Source: Maribacter sp. MMG018 (GTDB lineage Bacteria > Bacteroidota > Bacteroidia > Flavobacteriales > Flavobacteriaceae). From it: 64,000 bases of DNA. This document shows positions 1 through 8,268 of the stretch, piece after piece (positions within the stretch are counted from its first letter, which is position 1; each line of letters begins with the position of its first letter). Position numbers and translations under genes: made by a program. The stretch covers positions 868,001 through 932,000 of the forward strand of contig NZ_JAGJEC010000002.1 of assembly GCF_018100785.1 (NCBI RefSeq), in the 5' to 3' direction. Under the pieces are notes generated by a model. It was not told where the DNA came from. It worked only from the letters and a program-made list of their open reading frames with translations, and made no database searches.

Positions 1-462
1 CTGGTTTAAAAATCTTTTAGGGTGTTTTCCCGTAAATATTTCGATCGCCAGTGTTAATTTGCCATCGAACTTTCTATTCAGCTCGTGCATAAATTGAAGA
101 GAAATATGCTCATGGCTTATATCTTTTACGATACTATGTTCCATAGCATGGGAAAAGGGACCATGCCCAATATCGTGCAGTAGAATGGCGCATAATAATC
201 CTATTTCCTCTTCCTCGGAAATATCAACAGCCTTATAACGTAAGGCCAAAATTGCTTTTTGCATCAAGTACATACACCCCAATGCATGGTGAAACCTTGT
301 ATGATGAGCCCCTGGATAGACCAAATAGGAAAGCCCCATTTGAGATATTCGTCGTAACCGTTGAAAATAAGGATCAGCGATCAAATCGAAAATCAAATCA
401 TTAGGGATTCTAATAAATCCGTAAATTGGATCATTAAATATTTTTAGCTTGTTGTATTTCAT
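1..462 (-). CDS. HD-domain phosphohydrolase (dGTPase/YdhJ-like), C-terminus cut by window edge
   Basis: This is the N-terminal 154 residues of a metal-dependent HD-superfamily phosphohydrolase. The metal motif is plain: HHTRFHHALG at residues 53-62 and LLHDIGHGPFSH at 94-105, with H96-D97 as the HD pair. The opening MKYNKLKIFNDPIYGFI is typical of the family that includes dNTP triphosphohydrolase-like and YdhJ-like proteins. No membrane segment or signal peptide is visible, so it is probably cytosolic. The ATG at 460-462 is the first start after in-frame stops. The gene runs off the left edge, so length and C-terminal domains are unknown. It diverges from porX across about 130 bp. The substrate (dNTP or another nucleotide) is not decidable from the sequence. 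Confidence 0.85.
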   Translation of the reverse strand, partial: MKYNKLKIFNDPIYGFIRIPNDLIFDLIADPYFQRLRRISQMGLSYLVYPGAHHTRFHHALGCMYLMQKAILALRYKAVDISEEEEIGLLCAILLHDIGHGPFSHAMEHSIVKDISHEHISLQFMHELNRKFDGKLTLAIEIFTGKHPKRFLNQ

Positions 463-591
463 TAAAAACACAGTAGTTATTCAGAAAGTCCCCAAAGTTA
501 TGCAATTGTAATTACTCATACAGGGCCTTTAAGAATAGTTTTTACCAATGATACCATATTAATACAAGCTTATAGACAATAAATTTCTTAA

Positions 592-2136
592 ATGAACAAG
601 ATAAAAATACTTTGGGTAGATGATGAAGTGGACCTTTTAAAACCACACATCTTATTTTTAGAGAACAAGAACTATGAGGTTATTACCTCGAAAAGCGGCC
701 AAGAAGCTTTAGAGGAATTGAGGAGAACTCAGGTAGACATAGTCTTTTTAGATGAGAACATGCCAGGTATTTCCGGATTGGAAACCTTAAGCGAAATTAA
801 ACTCATAGACTCGTCTTTACCGGTGATTATGATAACTAAAAGTGAGGAAGAGTTTATCATGGAAGAAGCCATCGGTTCTAAAATAGCGGACTATTTAATT
901 AAACCCGTAAACCCGAACCAGATATTGCTTGCCCTTAAAAAAAGTTTGGACCACTCTAGATTGGTGTCGGAAAAAACTACCAGTAACTACCAACAAGAAT
1001 TTAGAAAGATAGCCATGGACATGTCTATGGTGAACACTTATGAAGAATGGGAAGAACTATATAAAAAGCTTATTTATTGGGAGCTACAACTTGAAGAGAT
1101 AGAAGACAGCGGAATGTTCGAAATTCTTGAATCCCAAAAAGTGGAGGCCAACAATCAATTTGGTAAATTCATAGACCAGAATTACGCCGATTGGTTTACA
1201 GATCCAGGCGCGCCGGTTATGTCACACACCCTTTTCAAAAAGTGGATAGCCCCCGAAATAAAGGATCAAAAAACATTGTTGGTGGTAGTGGACAATCTTC
1301 GCTACGACCAGTGGTATGCTTTTGAAGAGACGGTAGGTTCCTTTTATAAAAAGAACAAAGAAAAGTCATATTGCAGTATTTTGCCTACAGCCACCCAATA
1401 TGCTAGAAATGCCATATTTTCTGGACTCACACCGCTGGATATGGAAAAAAAATATCCGGATTGGTGGAAAAACGATACCGAAGAAGGAGGCAAAAACTTA
1501 TATGAGGATAAATTTTTAGAAGAACAACTTCGCCGTCTTGGGTGCGACATAAAATGGGACTATCACAAAATCAGCAGCTTAAAACAAGGGAAACATCTTT
1601 CACAAAATTTTAAATCGCAAAAAGATAACGACCTCACGGTAATTGTATATAATTTTGTGGACATGTTATCACATTCCAAAACGGAAATGGAGGTAATAAA
1701 AGAATTGGCATCCAATGATAAGGCTTATAGGTCCCTTACCCAAAGCTGGTTCAAGAATTCGCCCTTATTAGAAATAATCCAGCAGGCCCAAGCCATGGGA
1801 CTAAAGCTTATAATAACGACCGATCATGGCACCATTAACGTAAAATCCCCCTCAAAAGTGGTAGGTGACAGAGACACAAGCTTAAATTTAAGATATAAGA
1901 CCGGTCGAAGCTTAAGTTATGAAGAGAAGGATGTAATGGCCGCCAAAGATCCAAAATCTATTTTTCTTCCAAGTATAAACGTTAGCAGTTCTTTTATTTT
2001 TGCGAAGAACGATCTTTTCTTTGCCTACCCCAACAACTACAACCATTATGTTAGTTATTATAGAAACACATATCAACATGGAGGGGTATCCTTAGAAGAA
2101 ATGATCGTACCTTTTATTGTCTTATCACCAAAATAG
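592..2136 (+). CDS. porX: PorX: response regulator with PglZ-type phosphatase domain, type IX secretion regulator
   Basis: The protein has 514 residues. Residues 1-120 form a CheY-like receiver with the acidic pair D10-D11, phospho-acceptor D54, T82 and K104. The C-terminal half is an alkaline-phosphatase-fold PglZ domain, with VVVDNLRYDQW near residue 230, the ATQYARNAIFSG segment near 270 and TTDHGT near 410. This architecture is diagnostic of PorX, which with the kinase PorY controls type IX secretion genes in Bacteroidota and hydrolyses nucleotide-linked substrates through its zinc-bound PglZ domain (known for the family). No porY lies nearby. The TAG stop is followed almost directly by tsaE, the usual flavobacterial order. 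The ATG start is well placed, with an AT-rich leader and no SD. Confidence 0.95.
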   Translation: MNKIKILWVDDEVDLLKPHILFLENKNYEVITSKSGQEALEELRRTQVDIVFLDENMPGISGLETLSEIKLIDSSLPVIMITKSEEEFIMEEAIGSKIADYLIKPVNPNQILLALKKSLDHSRLVSEKTTSNYQQEFRKIAMDMSMVNTYEEWEELYKKLIYWELQLEEIEDSGMFEILESQKVEANNQFGKFIDQNYADWFTDPGAPVMSHTLFKKWIAPEIKDQKTLLVVVDNLRYDQWYAFEETVGSFYKKNKEKSYCSILPTATQYARNAIFSGLTPLDMEKKYPDWWKNDTEEGGKNLYEDKFLEEQLRRLGCDIKWDYHKISSLKQGKHLSQNFKSQKDNDLTVIVYNFVDMLSHSKTEMEVIKELASNDKAYRSLTQSWFKNSPLLEIIQQAQAMGLKLIITTDHGTINVKSPSKVVGDRDTSLNLRYKTGRSLSYEEKDVMAAKDPKSIFLPSINVSSSFIFAKNDLFFAYPNNYNHYVSYYRNTYQHGGVSLEEMIVPFIVLSPK

Positions 2137-2144
2137 TTTTTTTG

Positions 2145-2552
2145 ATGGAATTAATTTATTCTGAAAGCGAGATTCAAGAAGTAGCAAAAAAAATAATAGC
2201 CAATATTTCAAACAAAACGGTAGCATTCTATGCCCCTATGGGAGCGGGAAAAACGACATTGATAACAGCTATTATTAAAGAACTCGGTAGTATGGACAAA
2301 GTAAGTAGTCCAACCTTTGGGCTCGTTAACGAATACGCCGACCAAAAGGGAGATCTGTTGGCATATCATTTCGATTTCTACCGTTTAAAAGATGAAATTG
2401 AAGCATTGGATATGGGGATTGAAGATTATTTTGATACCGATGTCTGGATATTTATGGAGTGGCCAGATAAAATACCATCGTTTTTACCTACAGATGCGAC
2501 CAACGTGAAAATTGAAATTTTGGATACCAACAAACGCAAAATAACCTTTTAA
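2145..2552 (+). CDS. tsaE: tRNA t6A37 biosynthesis ATPase TsaE
   Basis: TsaE is the small ATPase that works with TsaB-TsaD to transfer threonylcarbamoyl to A37 of ANN-decoding tRNAs. The protein has 135 residues, normal for the family. The P-loop APMGAGKTT is at residues 30-38, followed by SSPTFGLVNEY (55-65), HFDFYRL (75-81) and the C-terminal MEWPDKI (104-110), all conserved TsaE signatures. A TTG at 2142 in the same frame could extend it by one residue; I chose the adjacent ATG at 2145. It lies 8 bp after the porX stop, so it is probably co-transcribed. The 215 bp that follow are hairpin- and repeat-rich. Confidence 0.93.
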   Translation: MELIYSESEIQEVAKKIIANISNKTVAFYAPMGAGKTTLITAIIKELGSMDKVSSPTFGLVNEYADQKGDLLAYHFDFYRLKDEIEALDMGIEDYFDTDVWIFMEWPDKIPSFLPTDATNVKIEILDTNKRKITF

Positions 2553-2569
2553 AACGATGGTACACACAG

Positions 2570-2732
2570 TACGTTTGTAGGACAAAAGAAAAGCACATCG
2601 TTTTCCAATCGTTTTTATTGTTTTTTTTCGACGAAAGACCGAAAAATCGACTAATTGCTTGATTTTTACGTTAAAAGGTGCATTTTTTACGTTTAAAAAC
2701 ATTTTTTTTGTACATTTTTTCTTACGTTTGTA
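2570..2732 (+). promoter_or_regulatory. Repeat-rich leader with four TTACG/TACGTT elements and two inverted repeats
   Basis: The spacer between tsaE and the 47-aa peptide gene holds TACGTTTGTA at 2570-2579 and again at 2723-2732, TACGTTAAAA at 2667-2676 and TACGTTTAAA at 2688-2697. The first and last contain a perfect Bacteroidota -7 box (TAcgTTTG); the one at 2723-2730 is best placed to serve the peptide gene at 2768. A 9-bp inverted repeat (AAAACGATG 2551-2559 and CATCGTTTT 2596-2604) follows the tsaE stop and might help end that transcript. A second (TTTTTCG 2624-2630 and CGAAAAA 2640-2646) follows. Whether the repeats are promoters, regulator sites or RNA structure is inference. Confidence 0.45.
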
Positions 2733-2767
2733 ATGAGATAAAATTAGTGTTTAACCAAAAACCCCTA

Positions 2768-2911
2768 ATGAAAATGAAAAACAAAAGAACATTTTTAGCA
2801 TCAATCGCTTTAGGTCTTTTTCTTTTAGCCACCGTAGCACCAACCGTTACAATTGGTGATGATGTTAATGGAATCAAAAAAGGTAGTGTGAAACCACACG
2901 GAAGAAGATAA
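2768..2911 (+). CDS. 47-aa exported peptide, unknown function
   Basis: This small gene encodes MKMKNKRTFL, then a hydrophobic run ASIALGLFLLATVAP, then a 20-residue polar tail rich in K/G that ends in KPHGRR. The shape is a signal peptide plus a very short mature peptide. A probable cleavage zone is around VAP-TVT, near residue 25. Start at ATG 2768 rather than the longer upstream frame is favoured because it puts the charged n-region at the N-terminus and places the gene 38 bp after a TAcgTTTG -7 box. A strong terminator follows 27 bp after the stop, so it looks like a stand-alone transcription unit. I do not recognise the family. A secreted signal, a modified peptide precursor or a small envelope protein are all possible. 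Confidence 0.6.
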   Translation: MKMKNKRTFLASIALGLFLLATVAPTVTIGDDVNGIKKGSVKPHGRR

Positions 2912-2937
2912 AACATTACTACCTAACTAATTTTAAG

Positions 2938-2964
2938 AGCAACTTGAAAAAGTTGCTTTTTTTT
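2938..2964 (+). terminator. Intrinsic terminator of the 47-aa peptide gene
   Basis: An 8-bp perfect stem AGCAACTT / AAGTTGCT (2938-2945 and 2950-2957) has a GAAA tetraloop and runs into eight T's. This is a textbook rho-independent terminator 27 bp after the stop codon at 2911. Confidence 0.92.
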
Positions 2965-3025
2965 ATACTTAAAAGCCATTTTCTTCGTTGACATTATTCA
3001 GTAATACACAGAGAGAGCTATAGTA

Positions 3026-3676
3026 ATGTCAAAGAAGGTCAGGATTAAGAAAAAAATAATAATCGAGTCAATAATTGTTTTCTTGATTGCTATTACTCCG
3101 TTCTTGTTTAAGTTTTACGATTACCTACCCAAAGAAGAAAATTCGGAATATAGCATACTTGGTATTACCATAGGAAGCAATGGTTTTGACAGTGTTTCCA
3201 CCTATGTGTGGTTTATGATGGGGAAAATAATTCCTCTATATCTATTGATTTTATGGTTTTTGACATCGAAAGACTGGTGGTATCATATTTTGATCATACC
3301 AATAGCGATGTACTCCTTTCAAATATTTGAAGAGTGGTTTTCTTCCGATAGCAACCATGTTGTGGTCGACAGCAAAAATATTCTATGGTTATTACCGGTT
3401 TGCATGGTAGTAATCCCTTTCGTTTACTTTATAAGGGTAAAATTATACGACAAATATGTTCATGGAATAGACCTAGAAGCTATAGAACAAGAACTTAACC
3501 AGTTAAAAACGGATACATCCGAAAACAAGGAAGAGGAAGCTTTAAAAAAAAATGACGGTTTTGAAAACCAAGAACCTCTTTTAAAAGAAAGAACTCTCAA
3601 ATTATCTACTAATAAGATCGAGCAAATTTTAAAACAATTACAAACCAGACTTCAAAGTTTGCTTCATATCAGATAG
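3026..3676 (+). CDS. Hypothetical inner-membrane protein with C-terminal polar tail
   Basis: The 216-residue protein has four predicted membrane spans, roughly residues 12-30, 63-80, 84-103 and 118-138. A basic N-terminus (SKKVRIKKK) suggests that the N-terminus is cytoplasmic. From about residue 145 onward the chain is soluble and glutamate/lysine rich, with a probable coiled coil (IEQELNQLKTDTSENKEEEALKK region) and a basic end. There are no catalytic motifs. It stands between the peptide gene's terminator and the alanine-dehydrogenase-like gene, with no obvious partner. I do not recognise the family; function unknown. Confidence 0.75.
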   Translation: MSKKVRIKKKIIIESIIVFLIAITPFLFKFYDYLPKEENSEYSILGITIGSNGFDSVSTYVWFMMGKIIPLYLLILWFLTSKDWWYHILIIPIAMYSFQIFEEWFSSDSNHVVVDSKNILWLLPVCMVVIPFVYFIRVKLYDKYVHGIDLEAIEQELNQLKTDTSENKEEEALKKNDGFENQEPLLKERTLKLSTNKIEQILKQLQTRLQSLLHIR

Positions 3677-3735
3677 GCCCTAAAACATAATTGTCCATAT
3701 TTCAAATTCAAATATTCCAATTTATCTAAAAATTG

Positions 3736-3767
3736 TACATTTGAGATAAGGATCTATAAGTCCTTAT
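3736..3767 (+). promoter_or_regulatory. -7 box and 5'-UTR hairpin upstream of the alanine-dehydrogenase-like gene
   Basis: A perfect -7 box TAcaTTTG lies at 3736-3743, 42 bp before the ATG. It is followed at once by a hairpin with 7-bp arms ATAAGGA (3746-3752) and TCCTTAT (3761-3767) and an 8-nt loop, so the transcript would begin close to or within the hairpin. No U-tract follows, so it is not a terminator. It may stabilise the mRNA or be a regulatory site. I see no clear -33 element. Confidence 0.5.
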
Positions 3768-3784
3768 TTATATAGTGTCGATAT

Positions 3785-4984
3785 ATGAACGAACCATCTT
3801 CTCCCTTTAGTAAGCTACAATTAATACCTCAAGAAGAAACCCTTGAGATTCTAAAGCAAAAAGGAGAGCTTTATATCGGGCTTCCGAAAGAAAACCAATA
3901 TCAAGAAAAGCGTATTTGTCTTACTCCGGATGCGGTGAATGCGATAACGGCTAACGGTCATCGGGTACTGATAGAATCCGGTGCCGGTGAAGGCGCCCAT
4001 TTCTCAGATTCAGATTATGTTGCAGCTGGGGGAGAAATTACCAGAGACACCAAAAAAGTATTTTCGTGTCCCCTGCTCTTAAAAGTGGAACCCCCTACCC
4101 TGGCAGAAATCGACATGATGAATCCTCAAACGACCATTATTTCTGCCTTACAAATAAAAACGCAGGATAAGTCGTATTTTGAGAAATTGGCTAAAAAAAG
4201 AATAACAGCCATTGCCTTTGAATATATAAGGGATGAAGACGGAAAATATCCGGCCGTAAGATCTCTAAGTGAAATAGCTGGTATATCATCGGTTTTGATA
4301 GCATCTGAATTGATGGCGGCCACAAACAAGGGAAACGGACTCATGTTCGGCAATATTAGTGGAGTACCGCCTGTAGAAGTTGTTATAATCGGTGCCGGAA
4401 CCGTTGGGGAATATGCGGCAAGATCGGCTATTGGGTTAGGTGCCAATATTAAGGTCTTTGACAACTCTATAACCAAACTAAGAAAAATACAGACCAATCT
4501 TAAACAAACCATATACACTTCTACCATTCAGCCAAAAAATCTATTAAAGGCCTTAAAGAGATGTGATGTAGCCATTGGTGCGATTAGAGGTGAAGACAGG
4601 GCCCCTGTAGTAGTTACCAGTACCATGGTGGAACACATGAAGAAAGGAGCCGTTATTATCGACGTAAGTATAGACACCGGCGGATGTTTTGAGACGAGCG
4701 AAGTAACCAACCACCACAAACCTATTATAGAAAAATACGGGGTTATACATTACGGTGTTCCGAATATTCCATCCAGATACCCGAAAACCGCTTCAGTTTC
4801 CATTAGTAATATTTTTACACCTTACTTGTTAAAAATTGGCGAGGACGGAGGTTTGGAAAACTCGCTCCGGTTCGACAAGGGGTTAAGAAACGGACTATAC
4901 ATGTACCACGGTATTTTAACCAATAAATTTGTTGGGGAGTGGTATGACCTACAATACAGCGATATCAACTTTTTGATTTTTTAG
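3785..4984 (+). CDS. ald: Alanine dehydrogenase family NAD(P)-dependent oxidoreductase
   Basis: Alanine dehydrogenase oxidises L-alanine to pyruvate and ammonia with NAD+. The 399-residue chain has the AlaDH/PNT N-terminal domain (GLPKENQYQEKRICLTP at residues 32-48), the substrate-side lysine in LLLKVEPP (K100), the Rossmann motif IGAGTVGEYAAR (202-213) and the conserved IDVSIDTGGCFE segment. The length is about 25 residues above the classical enzyme because of an N-terminal extension. By eye, the catalytic His of classical enzymes (His96 in the Mycobacterium enzyme) aligns with Gln in SALQIKTQ (about 120-127), so the reaction or mechanism may differ. The gene is monocistronic or paired with the small gene 69 bp downstream. 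Confidence 0.82.
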   Translation: MNEPSSPFSKLQLIPQEETLEILKQKGELYIGLPKENQYQEKRICLTPDAVNAITANGHRVLIESGAGEGAHFSDSDYVAAGGEITRDTKKVFSCPLLLKVEPPTLAEIDMMNPQTTIISALQIKTQDKSYFEKLAKKRITAIAFEYIRDEDGKYPAVRSLSEIAGISSVLIASELMAATNKGNGLMFGNISGVPPVEVVIIGAGTVGEYAARSAIGLGANIKVFDNSITKLRKIQTNLKQTIYTSTIQPKNLLKALKRCDVAIGAIRGEDRAPVVVTSTMVEHMKKGAVIIDVSIDTGGCFETSEVTNHHKPIIEKYGVIHYGVPNIPSRYPKTASVSISNIFTPYLLKIGEDGGLENSLRFDKGLRNGLYMYHGILTNKFVGEWYDLQYSDINFLIF

Positions 4985-5053
4985 ATTTTTGGGGCCAAAC
5001 TTCCTATATCAGTTTTAAAGCTATAATTTTGCGGAATTATTTTTGGTGATATT

Positions 5054-5440
5054 ATGGCATTTTTAAAACGTTTGGGTTTTTATTTATTCGGTTTGTCCGT
5101 AGGATTAATTTTTCTTTCCATGTTCTTAAAAAAGAAATCGGAGGAAACCGGTGTTTCTTTTTGTTATCTACCTAATTGCAGAACATTAAAGGATATCCGT
5201 TCTAAACCAATGTATTATTCCGACGATGTTAGCGAGCAGTTGGCGAAAAAAGAGATAGATTCTTTAGATATTACCTATTTGCTAAATGAAGGGGACGTCG
5301 ACTTTAGTAAAAGTGACACAAAATCGGTGCCCTGTAAAACTTATATTATAGAGGGGGCCATAAAAGAGAAAGAGGTTCAGATAGTCGTAAAAAACTGTAG
5401 CAACAAAGCTACGGTCGAAAGTATTACATCAAAACAATAA
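5054..5440 (+). CDS. Small membrane-anchored protein (possibly DUF4258)
   Basis: The 128-residue protein has one N-terminal membrane anchor (residues about 5-25), then a soluble domain with cysteines in FCYLPNCRTL (about 36-44), CKTY and KNCSNK. The middle contains KEIDSLDITYLLNEGDVDFSKS. The C-terminal strand-rich part (TYIIEGAIKEKEVQIVV) is compatible with the DUF4258 family seen beside alanine dehydrogenase genes in flavobacteria, which I recall but cannot check. It is predicted to be periplasm- or cytoplasm-facing with a single anchor. Function unknown. Confidence 0.7.
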   Translation: MAFLKRLGFYLFGLSVGLIFLSMFLKKKSEETGVSFCYLPNCRTLKDIRSKPMYYSDDVSEQLAKKEIDSLDITYLLNEGDVDFSKSDTKSVPCKTYIIEGAIKEKEVQIVVKNCSNKATVESITSKQ

Positions 5441-5471
5441 AAATAACCTCTTCCCCTTTTTGTTTTTTATC

Positions 5472-6638
5472 TTATATTTTTCTTCTTTTTCTTTCTTTTT
5501 TCAAAAGAGATAACTCTCTACTGGTTTGCCCAGCGACAGAAGTATTCTCTTCCGCCCTACGAATAAGGTATGGCATAACGTCCCGCACAGGTCCGAAAGG
5601 TAAATATTTGGCAACGTTATAACCATTATCGGCCAAGTTAAAGGATATGTGGTCGCTCATTCCATACAATTGCCCAAACCAAATACGCTCGTCATCTTTA
5701 TCAATTCCACTTTCCGCCATCAATTCCATTAGTTTGTAACAGCTTGCCTCGTTATGGGTGCCAGAAAAAATAGAAATATGATCTAGGTTGTCTACAATAT
5801 AACGTACCGTGGCATCAAAGTTTTCGTCGGTCGCCTTTTTTGATGCGCATATTGGAGAAGGGTAGCCTTTTTCTTCTGCGCGCTCGTTCTCTTTTTCCAT
5901 ATAAGCTCCGCGTACGACCTTTACCCCTATTTTAAAACCATCTCTCATGGCACGTTCTTGCAACTTTTTCAAATAGTCCAACCTGTCCCACCTATAGGTT
6001 TGTAAGGTGTTGAATACTACAGGCTTCTTTTTGTTATACTTACGCATCATTTCCTCTGCCAAATCATCCGCAGCATCTTGCATCCAACTTTCTTCCCCGT
6101 CTATTAAAAGGGCAACATCCAAATCGTAGGCTTTTTTACATACTTTATCGTATCTCTCAACGACTCTTTGCCATTCTGCCTCTTCCTTTTCATTAAGCTT
6201 TTTGCCTTTCCCTATTTTTTGAAACAACGCAAATCTTCCAAACCCGGTAGGTTTAAAAACAGCAAAGGGAATAGCTTCCTTTTCCTTGACAAAATCAAGA
6301 ATCTTTAATATTATTTCGGTAGCGTTGTCCAAGGGGTCTTCTTCATCCTTTCCTTCCACAGAATAGTCCAATACCGAACACACACGTTTTTGATACATTT
6401 TATCCACTACCGGCAAACAGTCCTCTTCGTTTATTCCGCCACAAAAGTGATCAAATACCGTAGCTCTAATCAATCCATCAACAGGAAGATGGGCCTTAAG
6501 GGCAAAATTGGTCATCGCGGTGCCTATTTTCACTAAAGGTTCGTTCGCTATCATTTTGAACAAAAAATAAGCTCTTTCTAGTTCAGAATCCGTCTTTAAG
6601 GAAAAAGCTGTTTCAGTATTCTCGAAAATACCCTCCAT
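5472..6638 (-). CDS. Proline dehydrogenase (FAD-dependent)
   Basis: The enzyme oxidises L-proline to delta-1-pyrroline-5-carboxylate and passes electrons to the quinone pool through FAD. The 388-residue chain is a stand-alone PRODH, not a PutA fusion. The (beta/alpha)8 barrel signatures are clear: KVVRGAYMEKENERA near residue 243, GTHNEAS near 304, FGQLYGMSDHISF near 332 and the substrate-binding YLPFGPVRDVMPYLIRRAEEN near 355-376. The ATG at 6638 follows a TAtaTTTG -7 box on this strand (6662-6669). It diverges from aroB, a common flavobacterial arrangement. No P5C dehydrogenase gene is in the window. Confidence 0.92.
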   Translation of the reverse strand: MEGIFENTETAFSLKTDSELERAYFLFKMIANEPLVKIGTAMTNFALKAHLPVDGLIRATVFDHFCGGINEEDCLPVVDKMYQKRVCSVLDYSVEGKDEEDPLDNATEIILKILDFVKEKEAIPFAVFKPTGFGRFALFQKIGKGKKLNEKEEAEWQRVVERYDKVCKKAYDLDVALLIDGEESWMQDAADDLAEEMMRKYNKKKPVVFNTLQTYRWDRLDYLKKLQERAMRDGFKIGVKVVRGAYMEKENERAEEKGYPSPICASKKATDENFDATVRYIVDNLDHISIFSGTHNEASCYKLMELMAESGIDKDDERIWFGQLYGMSDHISFNLADNGYNVAKYLPFGPVRDVMPYLIRRAEENTSVAGQTSRELSLLKKERKRRKI

Positions 6639-6661
6639 TCTTAAAACATTTTTTTACCCAC

Positions 6662-6669
6662 CAAATATA
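6662..6669 (-). promoter_or_regulatory. -7 promoter box of the proline dehydrogenase gene
   Basis: On the minus strand the sequence TATATTTG matches TAnnTTTG exactly and lies 23 bp upstream of the start at 6638. No convincing -33 TTTG is visible. Confidence 0.45.
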
Positions 6670-6756
6670 AACACAGAATTTCTATTCTTATGATTAAAAT
6701 TACCTTTATTTTGTGCCTTGAAATTTATTTAACCGGGAATATAAAATCGAACACCA

Positions 6757-7818
6757 ATGCAGTCTATAGTTTCTGATTCTTATGCAGTACATTTTAACGA
6801 AACATCTTACCAAGAGCTGAACTCTCATTTAAAAACAAAGGGATATTCTACCATTTTTATTCTGGTGGACGAAAACACCCATGAACTGTGCCTTCCCCAA
6901 TTTATGGCTGAGATATCTGGAGAGTATCATTTTGAAATTATAGAAATAGCATCGGGTGAAGAACATAAGACTATAGACACTTGTGTCGGGGTCTGGGAAG
7001 CTTTATCTGAACTCGGCGCCGATAGAAAAAGCTTAATGATCAACCTAGGTGGTGGTGTTTTAACCGATTTAGGTGGTTTTGTGGCTTCTACCTTTAAAAG
7101 AGGAATTGATTTTATAAATGTCCCCACTACCCTACTATCTATGGTAGATGCTTCCGTTGGAGGTAAAACGGGGGTAGATCTAGGAAACCTTAAGAACCAG
7201 ATAGGTGTTATCAACCAGCCACAAATGGTACTGATCGTTACCGATTTTTTAGAGACTTTAGAAGAACGACAGGTAAAAAGCGGATTCGCCGAAATGTTGA
7301 AACACGGTCTGATCAAAGACAGTAACTATTGGCACGCATTGAAACGGGCAAAATCCCTTTCCGAATTAAAAGAACACATATACACATCGGTAGAGATAAA
7401 GAACAATGTTGTATTACAAGACCCTACCGAACAAAACATTAGAAAAATATTAAACTACGGCCATACATTGGGCCATGCGATCGAATCATATTTTTTAGAA
7501 AATCAGGAAAAGAAAACACTTCTTCATGGTGAGGCCATAGCTATTGGTATGATTCTCGAAGGGTATTTATCGAATAAATTAACGGGACTAAACACTGAAG
7601 AGCTAAAGAATATTAAAGAGACATTTTTGAATTATTACGATAAGATATCCTTTACTAAAAATGATATTGAAAAAATAATAGCTCTTTTAAAGTACGATAA
7701 GAAAAATTCCCATGGGAATATTAACTTTGTTTTACTTAAAGCGATTGGAGAAACACAGACCGATGTGCGAATAGAACCCGATTTGTATTCCGAAGCTTTT
7801 GCTTACTACATGGAATAA
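6757..7818 (+). CDS. aroB: 3-dehydroquinate synthase
   Basis: AroB catalyses the second shikimate-pathway step, DAHP to 3-dehydroquinate, using NAD+ and a divalent metal in the cytosol. The 353 residues match family length. Visible signatures are the NAD-binding GGGVLTDLGGF (about 101-111), PTTLLSMVDASVGGKTGVD (about 126-144), the metal-ligand Glu in SGFAEMLKHGL (about 180) and the metal histidines in NYGHTLGHAIES (about 234-245) and HGEAIAIGM. The start ATG 6757 gives the expected N-terminus. It diverges from proline dehydrogenase. No other aro gene is adjacent. Confidence 0.95.
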   Translation: MQSIVSDSYAVHFNETSYQELNSHLKTKGYSTIFILVDENTHELCLPQFMAEISGEYHFEIIEIASGEEHKTIDTCVGVWEALSELGADRKSLMINLGGGVLTDLGGFVASTFKRGIDFINVPTTLLSMVDASVGGKTGVDLGNLKNQIGVINQPQMVLIVTDFLETLEERQVKSGFAEMLKHGLIKDSNYWHALKRAKSLSELKEHIYTSVEIKNNVVLQDPTEQNIRKILNYGHTLGHAIESYFLENQEKKTLLHGEAIAIGMILEGYLSNKLTGLNTEELKNIKETFLNYYDKISFTKNDIEKIIALLKYDKKNSHGNINFVLLKAIGETQTDVRIEPDLYSEAFAYYME

Positions 7819-7930
7819 AAACTTTATATACTAAATTGAAGGGTTTCACAACTCTTTGCCCACGTGTTTGAATAAAATAACTAGTTTGGGTACAAGTAAT
7901 TAAAAACCAAATAATTAACCTTTATCAGTT

Positions 7931-8254
7931 ATGACCAGACGACTTATAGACTACAAAAAACTAGACCACAAACTAGCCTCTTTATTAATTGAAAACTATC
8001 CACATGGCTATGGCGACGAAGACGTTATAACCTTTAGGGATATAAACGGAAACATTGTAGAAGCAGTAGAATTACGAACGGAAGACACTCTTTATTTGGT
8101 AAAAATAAGTAAAAGTCTTTCGAGTTTTATTGCGAATTTTGAGGAGAATATTGAGAAAGAGCTTGAATCAAAATCTCCTAAAGATATCATGATCAATGGA
8201 GAAATAGGACGTGAAATGGAAAGTGATTTTAAAATCACCGACGACGAGTTTTAA
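7931..8254 (+). CDS. Conserved small acidic protein, unknown
   Basis: The 107-residue soluble protein has no cysteine, signal peptide or membrane segment. It starts MTRRLIDYKKLDHKLASLLIE, has an alpha/beta middle (DVITFRDINGNIVEAVELRTEDTLYLVKIS) and an acidic C-terminal region ending ESDFKITDDEF. The pattern suggests a small cytosolic alpha/beta fold. I recall similar short proteins downstream of aroB in flavobacteria but know no function. It has its own 112-bp upstream spacer and ends 14 bp from the convergent DinB-like gene. Confidence 0.75.
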   Translation: MTRRLIDYKKLDHKLASLLIENYPHGYGDEDVITFRDINGNIVEAVELRTEDTLYLVKISKSLSSFIANFEENIEKELESKSPKDIMINGEIGREMESDFKITDDEF

Positions 8255-8268
8255 AAATATTCTTTTAC

